Positions 27,193-37,375 of a stretch of 64,000 nucleotides of DNA are shown here, piece by piece. The notes under the pieces were generated by a model. It searched no databases, was not told the DNA's origin, and saw only the letters and a program-made list of their open reading frames with translations. The translations under genes and the position numbers were made by a program. Numbering within the stretch: the first letter of the stretch is position 1; the number at the start of each line of letters is the position of its first letter. The stretch comes from Bradyrhizobium diazoefficiens (GTDB lineage Bacteria; Pseudomonadota; Alphaproteobacteria; Rhizobiales; Xanthobacteraceae), in assembly GCF_016599855.1 (NCBI RefSeq), contig NZ_CP067041.1, positions 1,054,001-1,118,000 of the forward strand. The letters are read 5' to 3'.

Positions 27193-27212
27193 GGCCGTGC
27201 AATGCGCACGGC
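27193..27212. terminator. Bidirectional terminator between tadE/G-like gene and cspA
   Basis: GGCCGTGC (27193-27200) pairs with GCACGGCC (27205-27212) over a 4-base loop. A-rich sequence lies on the left and TTTT on the right, so each strand has a T-run after the stem. It fits the convergent arrangement of the two genes. Confidence 0.85.
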
Positions 27213-27266
27213 CTTTTCGTTTGGTTCGCTCTTTTGAGCTGCTCCGGGCCTAAGGCCCAGTCGGGC

Positions 27267-27479
27267 TCAGCCTGCGTCGCGGAGGTTGTCGGCAGCCGAC
27301 TTGCCGGAGCGGCGATCGGCGACGATCTCGTAGGAGATCTTCTGGCCCTCGCGCAGCGAGCCGAGGCCGGCACGCTCGACGGCGCTGATGTGTACGAACA
27401 CGTCTTGACCGCCGTCGTCGGGCTGAATGAAGCCAAAGCCCTTGGTCGCGTTAAACCACTTCACGGTTCCCATGCTCAC
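27267..27479 (-). CDS. cspA: Cold-shock protein, CspA family
   Basis: A 70-residue single-stranded nucleic-acid-binding protein. RNP1 is KGFGFIQ and RNP2 is VFVHISAV, both intact. It probably acts as an RNA chaperone. The start is read as GTG at 27479 because AAGGA lies about 9 bases before it; the ATG two codons later would leave 15 bases to that site. It is near infA and rhlE on the same strand, but 269 bases separate it from infA, so it likely has its own promoter. Confidence 0.93.
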   Translation of the reverse strand: MSMGTVKWFNATKGFGFIQPDDGGQDVFVHISAVERAGLGSLREGQKISYEIVADRRSGKSAADNLRDAG

Positions 27480-27674
27480 GGGGGTAGTTCCTTCTCAGAT
27501 CACACAATGTAAGAGCCCACTTGCGCAGGCAGGTTAGATCGAATTTCTGGAAGGGTCGTCAGCGTGTCTGAACCGGCTGTACCGGTGGATGCTAATGTCG
27601 TCCGGCCGAAAATCGATTAACCCGATTTTATTGGAAATAAGGCGGCAAAACAATCCTGATGCGCACGATTTTTT

Positions 27675-27701
27675 GATCCGCCGCGATTTGCGCGGCGGAT
27701 C
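27675..27701. repeat. Strong hairpin downstream of infA
   Basis: GATCCGCCGCG (27675-27685) pairs with CGCGGCGGATC (27691-27701), 11 bp with a 5-base loop. On the minus strand it is followed by an A-run, not a T-run, so it is not a standard terminator for infA. It could protect the infA transcript end. Confidence 0.55.
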
Positions 27702-27748
27702 AGCATACAGCTCGGCATTCTGATGCCGCGCTCGCGCGCGGGGAGCCA

Positions 27749-28036
27749 TTAACGGCGACGGAATTGACCGCCGCGCTGGCCGGGACGCGGAGGTCCGCCC
27801 GCCCCGCTGGGACGTTCGTCCTTGTGGCGGAAAATCAGCCGGCCCTTTTCGAGGTCATAGGGCGACATCTCCACCGTCACGCGGTCTCCCGCCAGCGTCT
27901 TGATGCGGTTCTTCTTCATCTTGCCGGCAGTGTAGGCAACGATCTCGTGCCCGGCATCGAGTTGCACACGGTAACGCGCGTCGGGGAGGATTTCGGTGAC
28001 CAGTCCTTCGAACTGGATCAGCTCTTCCTTAGCCAT
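27749..28036 (-). CDS. infA: Translation initiation factor IF-1
   Basis: A 95-residue OB-fold factor that binds the 30S A site. The family core is clear ([47 protein letters not shown]). Compared with the usual 72 residues it has about 22 extra C-terminal residues rich in Gly, Pro and Arg ([16 protein letters not shown]), as seen in some rhizobial copies. It starts 23 bases after the helicase gene and is probably co-transcribed with it. Confidence 0.93.
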   Translation of the reverse strand: MAKEELIQFEGLVTEILPDARYRVQLDAGHEIVAYTAGKMKKNRIKTLAGDRVTVEMSPYDLEKGRLIFRHKDERPSGAGGPPRPGQRGGQFRRR

Positions 28037-28059
28037 GAATGTCTCCAGGTCGTGGACGG

Positions 28060-29610
<1,551 letters not shown>

Positions 29611-30022
29611 GTCGAAAGCGGGCGCCCGGCGCAATCAGCGGGGCACGCGCAAAGGGGTGTCGAGAAGACACCTGCGTGTTTGGGGTGTCGGATGGCTTGG
29701 GTGATGTGGGGCAAGCCAGACGCCCATACGGGCTTAAGAACACGCGGCTCGCAACGATCGCTCGATTCGCAAGCGATCTCCATCTCTATATGGAACATTG
29801 ACACGGCGCTTTCAAGGCAGCCGTTCACTTGGCGTCCATTGCGGTGCGAAAAAAGTCATGCCGGAATTTTAGCCAGAGGTCACCTATTGCCTAAATAGCC
29901 GGCTGACTGCCACATTAGCATACATTTTGTTCGCCCAACTTTTGAGCAGGCAGATGGCGGCCAAACTTTGATTGAGACGAAATTGTTTAGGCTGATCAAT
30001 TGCTTGGCAGGCGTCCAGCCCA
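29611..30022. other. Divergent intergenic region between rhlE and urtA
   Basis: About 410 bases with no convincing gene. It must hold the promoter of rhlE on the minus strand and the upstream activator sites for the urtA promoter. It is more AT-rich from about 29880 onward, as expected for regulatory DNA. I could not place a clear NtrC site. Confidence 0.5.
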
Positions 30023-30038
30023 TGGCATGGTTCTTGCG
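30023..30038 (+). promoter_or_regulatory. Sigma-54 (RpoN) type promoter of urtA
   Basis: TGGCATGGTTCTTGCG matches the -24/-12 consensus TGGCAC-N5-TTGCW, with the invariant GG and GC exactly 10 bases apart. Transcription would start near 30050, about 60 bases before the urtA ATG. Sigma-54 with NtrC is the usual nitrogen-limitation switch for urea uptake genes. Confidence 0.75.
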
Positions 30039-30112
30039 ATTCCGTTAATCGCAGGCGGCCGTGGGGCCGTTTCGCAGCGTTTTCACGTCTGCGTCAGGGA
30101 GATGATACATCC

Positions 30113-31435
30113 ATGCCTACCAAATCCATTCACGATATAGCGGCGTCATTTAGCCGCCGCGGCGTGCTCGCCGCGACCACCGGACTGATGCTCGGTCTGG
30201 CGTCCATTTCCGGCGCAAAGGCCGCGGACGACACCATCAAGGTCGGCGTCCTGCATTCCCTCTCCGGCACCATGGCCATCAGCGAAACCACGCTGAAGGA
30301 CACCATCCTCTTCCTGATCGACGAGCAGAACAAGAAGGGCGGCGTGCTCGGCAAGAAGCTCGAGGCCGTCGTGGTCGATCCCGCCTCGAACTGGCCGCTG
30401 TTCGCCGAGAAGGCGCGCGAGCTGATCACCAAGGACAAGGTCGCGGTCGTGTTCGGCTGCTGGACCTCGGTGTCGCGCAAGTCGGTGCTCCCCGTGTTCA
30501 AGGAGCTCAACAACATCCTGTTCTACCCCGTCCAGTACGAGGGCGAGGAGTCCGAGCGCAACGTGTTCTACACGGGTGCTGCGCCGAACCAGCAGGCGAT
30601 CCCCGCCGTCGACTACCTCATGAAGGAAGAGAAGGTGAAGCGCTGGGTGCTCGCGGGCACCGACTACGTCTATCCCCGCACCACCAACAAGATCCTGGAA
30701 GCCTATCTGAAGTCGAAGGGTGTCGCCCAGGAAGACATCATGATCAACTACACGCCGTTCGGTCATTCCGACTGGCAGACGATCGTGGCCGACATCAAGA
30801 AGTTCGGCTCGGCCGGCAAGAAGACCGCCGTGGTCTCGACCATCAACGGCGACGCCAACGTTCCCTTCTACAAGGAACTCGGCAACCAGGGCATCAAGGC
30901 GAAGGACATCCCGGTGGTCGCGTTCTCGGTGGGTGAGGAAGAACTCGCCGGCATCGACACCAAGCCGCTGGTCGGCCATCTCGCCGCCTGGAACTACTTC
31001 GAATCGATCAAGACGCCGGCGAACGAGAAGTTCATTAAGGACTGGCAGACCTACACCAAGAACCCGAAGCGTACCACCAACGATCCGATGGAAGCGCATG
31101 TGATCGGCTTCAACATGTGGGTGAAGGCGGTCGAGAAGGTGAAGTCGACCGATCCGGACAAGGTGATCGATGCGCTTCCCGGCATCGAGGCGCCGAACCT
31201 GACCGGTGGCGTGTCGAAGATGCTGCCCAACCACCACATCACCAAGCCGGTGTTCATCGGCGAAATCAAGGGCAACGGCCAGTTCGACGTGGTCTGGAAG
31301 ACCCCGGGTCTCGTCGCCGGCGACGCCTGGTCGAAGGAGCTCGACGGCTCCAAGGACCTGATCGGCGATTGGGTCGGAAAGAAGTGCGGCAACTTCAACA
31401 CCAAGACCAACAAGTGCCTCGGTTCCGGCTCCTGA
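30113..31435 (+). CDS. urtA: Urea ABC transporter substrate-binding protein UrtA
   Basis: A 440-residue periplasmic binding protein. It has an N-terminal export signal with paired Arg (SRRGVLAATTGLMLGLASIS), likely Tat-type, cut near AKA-AD at residue 38. The Leu/Ile-Val-type fold begins at IKVGVLHSLSGTMAISE, a start typical of UrtA/FmdD proteins. GGGAG lies about 11 bases before the ATG. It is first in urtABCDE behind a sigma-54 promoter and is followed by a strong hairpin. Confidence 0.95.
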   Translation: MPTKSIHDIAASFSRRGVLAATTGLMLGLASISGAKAADDTIKVGVLHSLSGTMAISETTLKDTILFLIDEQNKKGGVLGKKLEAVVVDPASNWPLFAEKARELITKDKVAVVFGCWTSVSRKSVLPVFKELNNILFYPVQYEGEESERNVFYTGAAPNQQAIPAVDYLMKEEKVKRWVLAGTDYVYPRTTNKILEAYLKSKGVAQEDIMINYTPFGHSDWQTIVADIKKFGSAGKKTAVVSTINGDANVPFYKELGNQGIKAKDIPVVAFSVGEEELAGIDTKPLVGHLAAWNYFESIKTPANEKFIKDWQTYTKNPKRTTNDPMEAHVIGFNMWVKAVEKVKSTDPDKVIDALPGIEAPNLTGGVSKMLPNHHITKPVFIGEIKGNGQFDVVWKTPGLVAGDAWSKELDGSKDLIGDWVGKKCGNFNTKTNKCLGSGS

Positions 31436-31463
31436 TCCGGATCTGACGTTCGATTGCACGACG

Positions 31464-31493
31464 GGAGAAGACGGCGATGCCGCCGTCTTCTCC
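31464..31493 (+). repeat. Intercistronic hairpin between urtA and urtB
   Basis: GGAGAAGACGGC (31464-31475) and GCCGTCTTCTCC (31482-31493) form a perfect 12-bp stem with a 6-base loop. No T-run follows, so it looks like an mRNA-stabilising or partial attenuation structure that would raise urtA levels over urtB. Confidence 0.65.
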
Positions 31494-31517
31494 TCACTTC
31501 TGCCGGGGTGATCCACA

Positions 31518-33128
31518 GTGCCAACCAATCTATCCGCTCGTCTCTGTACCTTTGTCCTCTCGCTATTCCTGATTGCGTTCGCGCTGCCGGCCTTTGCCGG
31601 TCCGTTCGAGGATGCGGTCGCCAAATTCGCCAACGACGATTATTCCGATACGGAAGAGGCGATCGGAGTGGTCGCAAGCAGCGGCAATGCTCTGGCTTTT
31701 CCGATCATCAACGCCCTCCAGGACGGCCGCCTGATGGTCGACCTCGATAGCAAGAAGGTTTACGTCACCGGCACCGACGGCAAGTCGATCGATGCCGCGA
31801 CCGGCCAGCCCGTCGCCAGCGTGCCTGACAGCGCCAGCGCGGTCCGCCTCAACAACCGCCTGCGCCGCAGCGTCGACGCCGCGCTCGGCAGCCTGACGCT
31901 GCAGTCGGCCGATCTCGGCGCGCGGCTCCAGGCCGCGCAATCCGTGTTCAAGTCGCATGAGGAGACCGCGCTCGAGCCAGTCGAAAGCGCGCTCGCCAAG
32001 GAAACCAACCGATCGGCCAAGACTGCGCTGGGTGAAGCGCGCGCGGCAATCCTGCTGTTCAAGTCCGACGCCACGGAAGTACAGAAGCTCGAGGCCGTCG
32101 CCACCCTCAAGGCGCGCGGCGATCAGGAAGCGCTGGCGCTGCTGTCCGATATCGGCACCGACCAGCCCGCCTCTGTCGCGAAGGCCGCGGCGAGCGCGAT
32201 CGGGTCGATCCAGAACTCGCTCGCGGTCTGGTCTAGCGTGCAGAATGCCTGGTACGGCCTCTCGCTCGGCTCGGTGCTCTTGCTCGCCGCGATCGGGCTC
32301 GCCATCACCTTCGGCGTGATGGGCGTCATCAACATGGCCCATGGCGAGATGGTGATGATCGGGGCCTACACCACTTTTGTGGTGCAGGAGGTGATCCGCA
32401 CCCGCTATCCCGCTTTGTTCGACTATTCGCTGCTGATCGCCGTGCCGCTCGCCTTCCTCGTCGCCAGCGCCATTGGCGTCCTGATCGAGCGTAGCATTAT
32501 CCGCTTCCTCTATGGCCGTCCGCTGGAGACGTTGCTCGCGACCTGGGGCCTGTCGCTGGTGCTGCAGCAGGCGGTGCGCACCATGTTCGGCCCGACCAAT
32601 CGCGAGGTCGGCAATCCCTCCTGGATGAGCGGCGCGTTCGAGCTCGGTCAGATCACCATCACTTACAACCGGCTCTGGATCCTTCTCTTCACGCTTGCGG
32701 TGTTCGTGGTCTTGCTTGCGATGCTGCGCTACACGGCACTTGGCTTGGAGATGCGCGCGGTGACGCAGAACCGCCGCATGGCCGCCTCGATGGGCATCGC
32801 CACCTCGCGCGTCGACGCCCTCACCTTCGGCCTCGGCTCGGGCATTGCCGGCATCGCCGGCGTGGCGCTGTCGCAGATCGACAATGTCAGCCCCAATCTC
32901 GGCCAGAGCTACATCATCGACAGTTTTATGGTCGTGGTGTTCGGCGGGGTGGGCAATCTCTGGGGGACCCTTGTCGGTGCCTTCACGCTCGGTATTGCCA
33001 ACAAATTCCTGGAGCCGGTCGCCGGCGCCGTGCTCGGCAAGATCGCGATCCTGGTCCTGATTATCCTGTTCATTCAAAAGCGGCCGCGCGGCCTGTTCGC
33101 GCTCAAGGGCCGTGCGGTGGAAGCATGA
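31518..33128 (+). CDS. urtB: Urea ABC transporter permease UrtB
   Basis: A 536-residue permease of the LivH type. After a signal-like N-terminus it has a UrtB-specific periplasmic region of about 230 residues, rich in Ala and helical, before the membrane domain (GSVLLLAAIGLAITFGVMGV onward). The LivH-like block MGVINMAHGEMVMIGAYTTF is present. It starts at GTG 31518 with GGGGTG about 9 bases upstream. It overlaps urtC by 4 bases. Confidence 0.93.
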   Translation: MPTNLSARLCTFVLSLFLIAFALPAFAGPFEDAVAKFANDDYSDTEEAIGVVASSGNALAFPIINALQDGRLMVDLDSKKVYVTGTDGKSIDAATGQPVASVPDSASAVRLNNRLRRSVDAALGSLTLQSADLGARLQAAQSVFKSHEETALEPVESALAKETNRSAKTALGEARAAILLFKSDATEVQKLEAVATLKARGDQEALALLSDIGTDQPASVAKAAASAIGSIQNSLAVWSSVQNAWYGLSLGSVLLLAAIGLAITFGVMGVINMAHGEMVMIGAYTTFVVQEVIRTRYPALFDYSLLIAVPLAFLVASAIGVLIERSIIRFLYGRPLETLLATWGLSLVLQQAVRTMFGPTNREVGNPSWMSGAFELGQITITYNRLWILLFTLAVFVVLLAMLRYTALGLEMRAVTQNRRMAASMGIATSRVDALTFGLGSGIAGIAGVALSQIDNVSPNLGQSYIIDSFMVVVFGGVGNLWGTLVGAFTLGIANKFLEPVAGAVLGKIAILVLIILFIQKRPRGLFALKGRAVEA

Positions 33129-34303
33129 CCGCTCACATGCTGACGCGATCACTGGACCGGGGCGCGACGATCTTCCTCGCGATCGTCGTGGCCTGCGGAA
33201 TCCTGATTCCGTTTTCCAATCTGCTGCTGCCGGCGGGCTCGGTCCTGCAAGTGCCGACCTATCTGGTCGCGCTCTGGGGCAAATATGTCTGCTACGCGAT
33301 CCTGGCGCTCTCGATCGACCTGATCTGGGGTTACTGCGGCATCCTCTCGCTCGGCCATGGCGCGTTCTTCGCGCTCGGCGGCTACGCCATGGGCATGTAT
33401 TTGATGCGGCAGATTGGCAGCCGCGGCGTCTACGGCAATCCGATCCTGCCCGACTTCATGGTGTTCCTGAATTACTCGAAACTGCCGTGGTACTGGCACG
33501 GCTTCGACATGTTCTGGTTCGCCGCGGTGATGGTGTTGGTCGTGCCGGGATTGCTCGCCTTTTGTTTCGGCTGGCTCGCCTTCCGCTCGCGTGTCACCGG
33601 CGTGTACCTGTCGATCATCACGCAGGCGATGACCTATGCGCTGCTGCTCGCCTTCTTCCGCAACGATTTCGGCTTCGGCGGCAACAACGGCCTGACCGAT
33701 TTCAAGGATATCCTGGGCTTCAACGTCCAGGCCGAAGGCACGCGCGCGGCGCTGTTCGCGCTGAGTTGTCTGGCGCTGATCCTCAGCTTCCTGATTTGCC
33801 GCTCCGTTGTGTCCTCGAAGCTCGGCAAGGTGCTGATCGCGATCCGCGATGCGGAATCGCGCAGCCGGTTCCTCGGCTACCGCGTCGAATCCTATAAGCT
33901 GTTCGTGTTCACGCTGTCGGCATGCATGGCCGGAGTCGCCGGAGCCCTCTACGTGCCGCAGGTCGGCATCATCAACCCGAGCGAATTCGCTCCGGGCAAT
34001 TCGATCGAGGCGGTGATCTGGGTCGCGGTCGGCGGCCGCGGCACGCTGATCGGCGCGGCGCTCGGCGCTATCATCGTCAACTATGCCAAGACGTCCTTCA
34101 CCTCCGGCATGCTGGCGCCGTACTGGCTGTTCATGCTGGGCGCGCTGTTCATCCTCGTGACGCTGCTGCTGCCCAAGGGCATCGTCGGCACCTTCAATGC
34201 CTGGCGGGAAGCGTCGAAAGACAAGCGCCCGGCCGCGACCGCCGCGAGTGCGGCGGCCGAAGACGGCGTCACCGAACCCAAAATGGCGGAGGAGCGGTCA
34301 TGA
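33125..34303 (+). CDS. urtC: Urea ABC transporter permease UrtC
   Basis: A 392-residue LivM-type permease with about ten membrane segments. The block LWGYCGILSLGHGAFFALGG (here IWGYCG) and the coupling loop around AIRDAESRSRFLGYRVESYK are typical. The C-terminal tail after residue 365 is hydrophilic and Ala/Lys-rich. The ATG overlaps the urtB stop as ATGA, and its stop overlaps the urtD start in the same way, so urtBCD are translationally coupled. Confidence 0.93.
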   Translation: MTAHMLTRSLDRGATIFLAIVVACGILIPFSNLLLPAGSVLQVPTYLVALWGKYVCYAILALSIDLIWGYCGILSLGHGAFFALGGYAMGMYLMRQIGSRGVYGNPILPDFMVFLNYSKLPWYWHGFDMFWFAAVMVLVVPGLLAFCFGWLAFRSRVTGVYLSIITQAMTYALLLAFFRNDFGFGGNNGLTDFKDILGFNVQAEGTRAALFALSCLALILSFLICRSVVSSKLGKVLIAIRDAESRSRFLGYRVESYKLFVFTLSACMAGVAGALYVPQVGIINPSEFAPGNSIEAVIWVAVGGRGTLIGAALGAIIVNYAKTSFTSGMLAPYWLFMLGALFILVTLLLPKGIVGTFNAWREASKDKRPAATAASAAAEDGVTEPKMAEERS

Positions 34304-35061
34304 ACGTCATGGACACCCGCGCGACGTCCGCGATGCTCTATCTCGATGGCGTGCACGTCTCGTTCGACGGTTTTCACGCCATCAACAATCTGTCGCTGAC
34401 GCTCGAGCCCGGCGAGATGCGCGCCATCATCGGCCCGAACGGCGCCGGCAAGACCACGATGATGGACATCATCACCGGCAAGACCAAGCCCGACGAGGGC
34501 ACGGTGCTGTTCGACGGCGTCACCGACCTGACGCGGCTGGACGAGACCCGCATCGCCGAGCTCGGCATCGGCCGCAAATTCCAGAAGCCGACGGTATTCG
34601 AGAGCCAGACTGTGCAGGACAATCTGCTGCTGGCGCTCAATGTCGATCACTCCGTCCGCGGCACGTTGTTCTGGCGCGGCAGCAGGGCGGAGTCAGAGCG
34701 CATCGACAAGGTGCTGGAGACGATCCGTCTCACCGACGCCCGCAATCGCCTGGCCGGCAGCCTCAGCCACGGCCAGAAGCAATGGCTCGAGATCGGTATG
34801 CTGCTCGCGCAGGATCCGAAGCTGCTGCTCGTCGACGAACCCGTCGCAGGCATGACCGACGTCGAGACGCATCTGACGGCCGAGCTGCTCAAGGAGATCA
34901 ACAAGACCCACACGGTCATGGTCGTCGAGCACGATATGACCTTCGTGCGCGAACTCGGGGTCAAGGTCACCTGCCTGCATGAAGGCACGGTGCTCGCGGA
35001 AGGAACCATCGACCAGGTCTCGTCCAACGAGCGGGTCATTGAAGTGTATCTGGGACGCTGA
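34300..35061 (+). CDS. urtD: Urea ABC transporter ATP-binding protein UrtD
   Basis: A 253-residue LivG-type ATPase. Walker A is GPNGAGKTTMMD near residue 46, the signature is LSHGQKQWLEIG and Walker B LLLVDEPVAGM. The frame is open far upstream in urtC, but the ATG at 34300 overlapping the urtC stop and the preceding GGAGG fix the start. It works as a heterodimer with UrtE to power urea import. Confidence 0.95.
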   Translation: MNVMDTRATSAMLYLDGVHVSFDGFHAINNLSLTLEPGEMRAIIGPNGAGKTTMMDIITGKTKPDEGTVLFDGVTDLTRLDETRIAELGIGRKFQKPTVFESQTVQDNLLLALNVDHSVRGTLFWRGSRAESERIDKVLETIRLTDARNRLAGSLSHGQKQWLEIGMLLAQDPKLLLVDEPVAGMTDVETHLTAELLKEINKTHTVMVVEHDMTFVRELGVKVTCLHEGTVLAEGTIDQVSSNERVIEVYLGR

Positions 35062-35064
35062 GCA

Positions 35065-35760
35065 ATGCTTGAGGTCAAGGACATCAACCTGTTCTACGGG
35101 GCGGCGCAGGCGTTGCGCGGCGTTTCGATCGCGGCCGAGCCGGGCAAGGTGACGTGCGTGCTCGGACGTAACGGCGTCGGCAAAACCTCGCTGCTCCGCG
35201 CCATGGTCGGGCAGTATCCGATCTCCTCCGGCGCGATCGTGTTCGATGGCAGCGACATCAGCGGCCTCAAGCCCTATGAGCGGGCGCGCAAGGGCATCGG
35301 CTTCGTGCCGCAGGGCCGCGAGATATTTCCGCTGCTGACGGTCGAGGAAAATCTCAAGACCGGCTTCGGCCCGCTCAAGCGCGAGGACAAGCACATCCCG
35401 GACGATGTGTTCTCGCTATTCCCGGTGCTGGAATCCATGCTCGGCCGCCGCGGCGGCGACCTCTCCGGCGGCCAGCAGCAGCAGCTCGCAATCGGCCGCG
35501 CGCTGGTGATGCGGCCAAAGCTGCTGCTGCTCGACGAGCCGACCGAGGGCATCCAGCCCTCGATCATCAAGGACATCGGCCGTGCCATCTCGTATTTGCG
35601 CAATCTCGGCAACATCGCGATCGTGCTGGTCGAACAATATCTCGACTTTGCCTGCGAACTCGGCGACAGTTTTGCGGTGATGGATCGGGGCGCGGTGAAG
35701 TTTACCTGCGATCGCTCCAATCTTGACCCGGCCGAAATCAGCCGCCAGATGGCGCTGTAA
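35065..35760 (+). CDS. urtE: Urea ABC transporter ATP-binding protein UrtE
   Basis: A 231-residue LivF-type ATPase. It has Walker A (GRNGVGKTSLLR near residue 34), the signature LSGGQQQQLAIGRAL and Walker B (LLLLDEPTEGIQPS). The EGIQPSI ending of Walker B is characteristic of UrtE. It follows urtD by 3 bases and precedes ureD by 36, so import and urease genes probably form one transcription unit. Confidence 0.95.
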   Translation: MLEVKDINLFYGAAQALRGVSIAAEPGKVTCVLGRNGVGKTSLLRAMVGQYPISSGAIVFDGSDISGLKPYERARKGIGFVPQGREIFPLLTVEENLKTGFGPLKREDKHIPDDVFSLFPVLESMLGRRGGDLSGGQQQQLAIGRALVMRPKLLLLDEPTEGIQPSIIKDIGRAISYLRNLGNIAIVLVEQYLDFACELGDSFAVMDRGAVKFTCDRSNLDPAEISRQMAL

Positions 35761-35796
35761 TCGCAGGATTTCTGCCGCGGCCGGCTGGGGAGACGG

Positions 35797-36627
35797 ATGC
35801 GCAGCGACGGTTTAGCGACATCTTCGGTATTCGAAGCCAATCGTGCCCGCGGCGCGGCGCGCTTCGACGTCCATGTGCGCGATGGCGTGACACGACGCGG
35901 CACCTTGCATGAGTCAGGCTCGCTCCGCGTGCGCTTTCCCTCGCCGGAGGACGATGGCTTGTCCGGCGTTTTCATTAACACGGCCGGTGGCATCGCCGGC
36001 GGCGATCGCTTCGATATCGATATTTCCGTCGCCGCAGCTGCGCGTTTGACGCTGACCACGGCCGCCGCCGAAAAGGTCTATCGCGCCCCGGGACCGGCGG
36101 CGCAGCTCAATATCGCGTTGAAGGCCGGCGCCCGTGCGCATTTGTCATGGCTGCCGCAGGAGACGATCCTGTTCGACCGCGCGCGCGTGCAGCGCCGCTT
36201 CGACATCGAACTCGACGAGGCGGCTTCGCTTCTGCTTTGTGAGATCGTCGTATTTGGCCGCACCGCCATGGGCGAGCGCATGGAGCAGGGCGAGTTCGTC
36301 GATCGCTGGCGGCTGCGTCGGGGTGGCAGACTGGTGTTTGCCGAAACTGTCAGGCTCGACGGCGATGTCGGCGCAAAGCTTGGGCGCTCCGCTGTTGCCA
36401 AAGGCGGCGCCGCAATCGGCACCGCCTTGATCGTGCCCGGCGACGAGGCGCTGGTCGAGCGCATCCGCGAGGCATCGGATAGTTTCGCCGGCGAGGTCGG
36501 GATATCCGCCTGGAATGGCTTTGCAATGGCGCGGTTCTGTGCCCAAGATGCGGCGCGTTTGCGTGCCGACATGATGGCGGTGCTGGCGCGCACCGGTGCG
36601 GTCTTGCCGCGGCTCTGGCTGAATTGA
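35797..36627 (+). CDS. ureD: Urease accessory protein UreD
   Basis: A 276-residue cytosolic accessory protein that, with UreF and UreG, loads nickel into apo-urease. Family blocks are INTAGGIAGGDRFDIDISVA, TTAAAEKVYR and WLPQETILFDRARVQRRFDI. The length is normal for UreD. It opens the urease gene set ureDAB-ureC-EFG, 36 bases after urtE. Confidence 0.94.
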   Translation: MRSDGLATSSVFEANRARGAARFDVHVRDGVTRRGTLHESGSLRVRFPSPEDDGLSGVFINTAGGIAGGDRFDIDISVAAAARLTLTTAAAEKVYRAPGPAAQLNIALKAGARAHLSWLPQETILFDRARVQRRFDIELDEAASLLLCEIVVFGRTAMGERMEQGEFVDRWRLRRGGRLVFAETVRLDGDVGAKLGRSAVAKGGAAIGTALIVPGDEALVERIREASDSFAGEVGISAWNGFAMARFCAQDAARLRADMMAVLARTGAVLPRLWLN

Positions 36628-36664
36628 CAGGCTGAATTGATGTGTTGAACGGAAGAGATTTCGC

Positions 36665-36967
36665 ATGAATCTGTCTCCCCGCGAAAAGGACAAGCTTCTG
36701 ATCTCGATGGCGGCCATCGTGGCGCGCCGTCGGCTGGACCGCGGCGTCAAGCTCAACCATCCCGAGGCGATCGCCATCATCTCCGATTTCATCCTCGAAG
36801 GCGCACGCGACGGCCGCACCGTCGCCGAGCTGATGCAATCCGGCGCGCAGGTCCTCACCCGCGACCAGGTGATGCCTGGTATCCCCGAGATGATCCACGA
36901 CATCCAGGTCGAGGCGACCTTTCCGGATGGGACGAAGCTCGTCACCGTGCACGAACCGATCCGATAG
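36665..36967 (+). CDS. ureA: Urease subunit gamma UreA
   Basis: A 100-residue subunit, the standard length of a separate gamma chain. Typical blocks are [40 protein letters not shown] and [20 protein letters not shown]. It assembles with UreB and UreC into the cytoplasmic enzyme. It lies 37 bases after ureD. Confidence 0.96.
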   Translation: MNLSPREKDKLLISMAAIVARRRLDRGVKLNHPEAIAIISDFILEGARDGRTVAELMQSGAQVLTRDQVMPGIPEMIHDIQVEATFPDGTKLVTVHEPIR

Positions 36968-36977
36968 GAGCGAGAAC

Positions 36978-37283
36978 ATGATCCCCGGCGAACTCTTCAT
37001 CCAGGACGGCGAGATCGAGCTCAATGCCGGCCGCAAGACCGTGACGCTGACGGTTGCCAACACCGGCGACCGCCCGATCCAGGTCGGCTCGCACTATCAT
37101 TTTTTTGAAACGAACCCGGCCCTGCAGTTCGACCGCAAGAAGGCGCGCGGCATGCGCCTCGACATCGCCGCCGGCACCGCCGTCCGCTTCGAGCCCGGCC
37201 AGACCCGCGACGTCCAGCTCGTCGTGCTGGCGGGGAAGAAGACGATTTACGGCTTCCGCGGCGACGTCATGGGGAAGCTGTAA
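36978..37283 (+). CDS. ureB: Urease subunit beta UreB
   Basis: A 101-residue subunit of normal length. It starts [19 protein letters not shown] and has the block [20 protein letters not shown] and the end [17 protein letters not shown] lies about 10 bases before the ATG at 36978. It follows ureA by 10 bases. Unlike in many bacteria, ureC does not follow directly: 1.3 kb with a DUF559 gene and an HD-domain gene intervene. Confidence 0.96.
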   Translation: MIPGELFIQDGEIELNAGRKTVTLTVANTGDRPIQVGSHYHFFETNPALQFDRKKARGMRLDIAAGTAVRFEPGQTRDVQLVVLAGKKTIYGFRGDVMGKL

Positions 37284-37330
37284 CATAAGTCGAGATGACT
37301 GCCGTGATCTACAGTGAGGTGAGCACGCGG

Positions 37331-37375
37331 GTCGGGCTCCCTCCCCCCTTGCGGGGGAGGGTTGGGGAGAGGGGT
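37331..37375 (+). repeat. REP-like palindromic repeat, copy 1 (left of DUF559 gene)
   Basis: A short palindrome CCCTCCCCC (37339-37347) and GGGGGAGGG (37353-37361) is followed by a GGGGAGAGGGG tail. Its reverse complement matches copy 2 at 37735-37778 almost base for base over about 38 positions. The purine-rich tail lies directly before the ATG at 37376 and appears to serve as the ribosome site of the nuclease gene. Confidence 0.8.
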
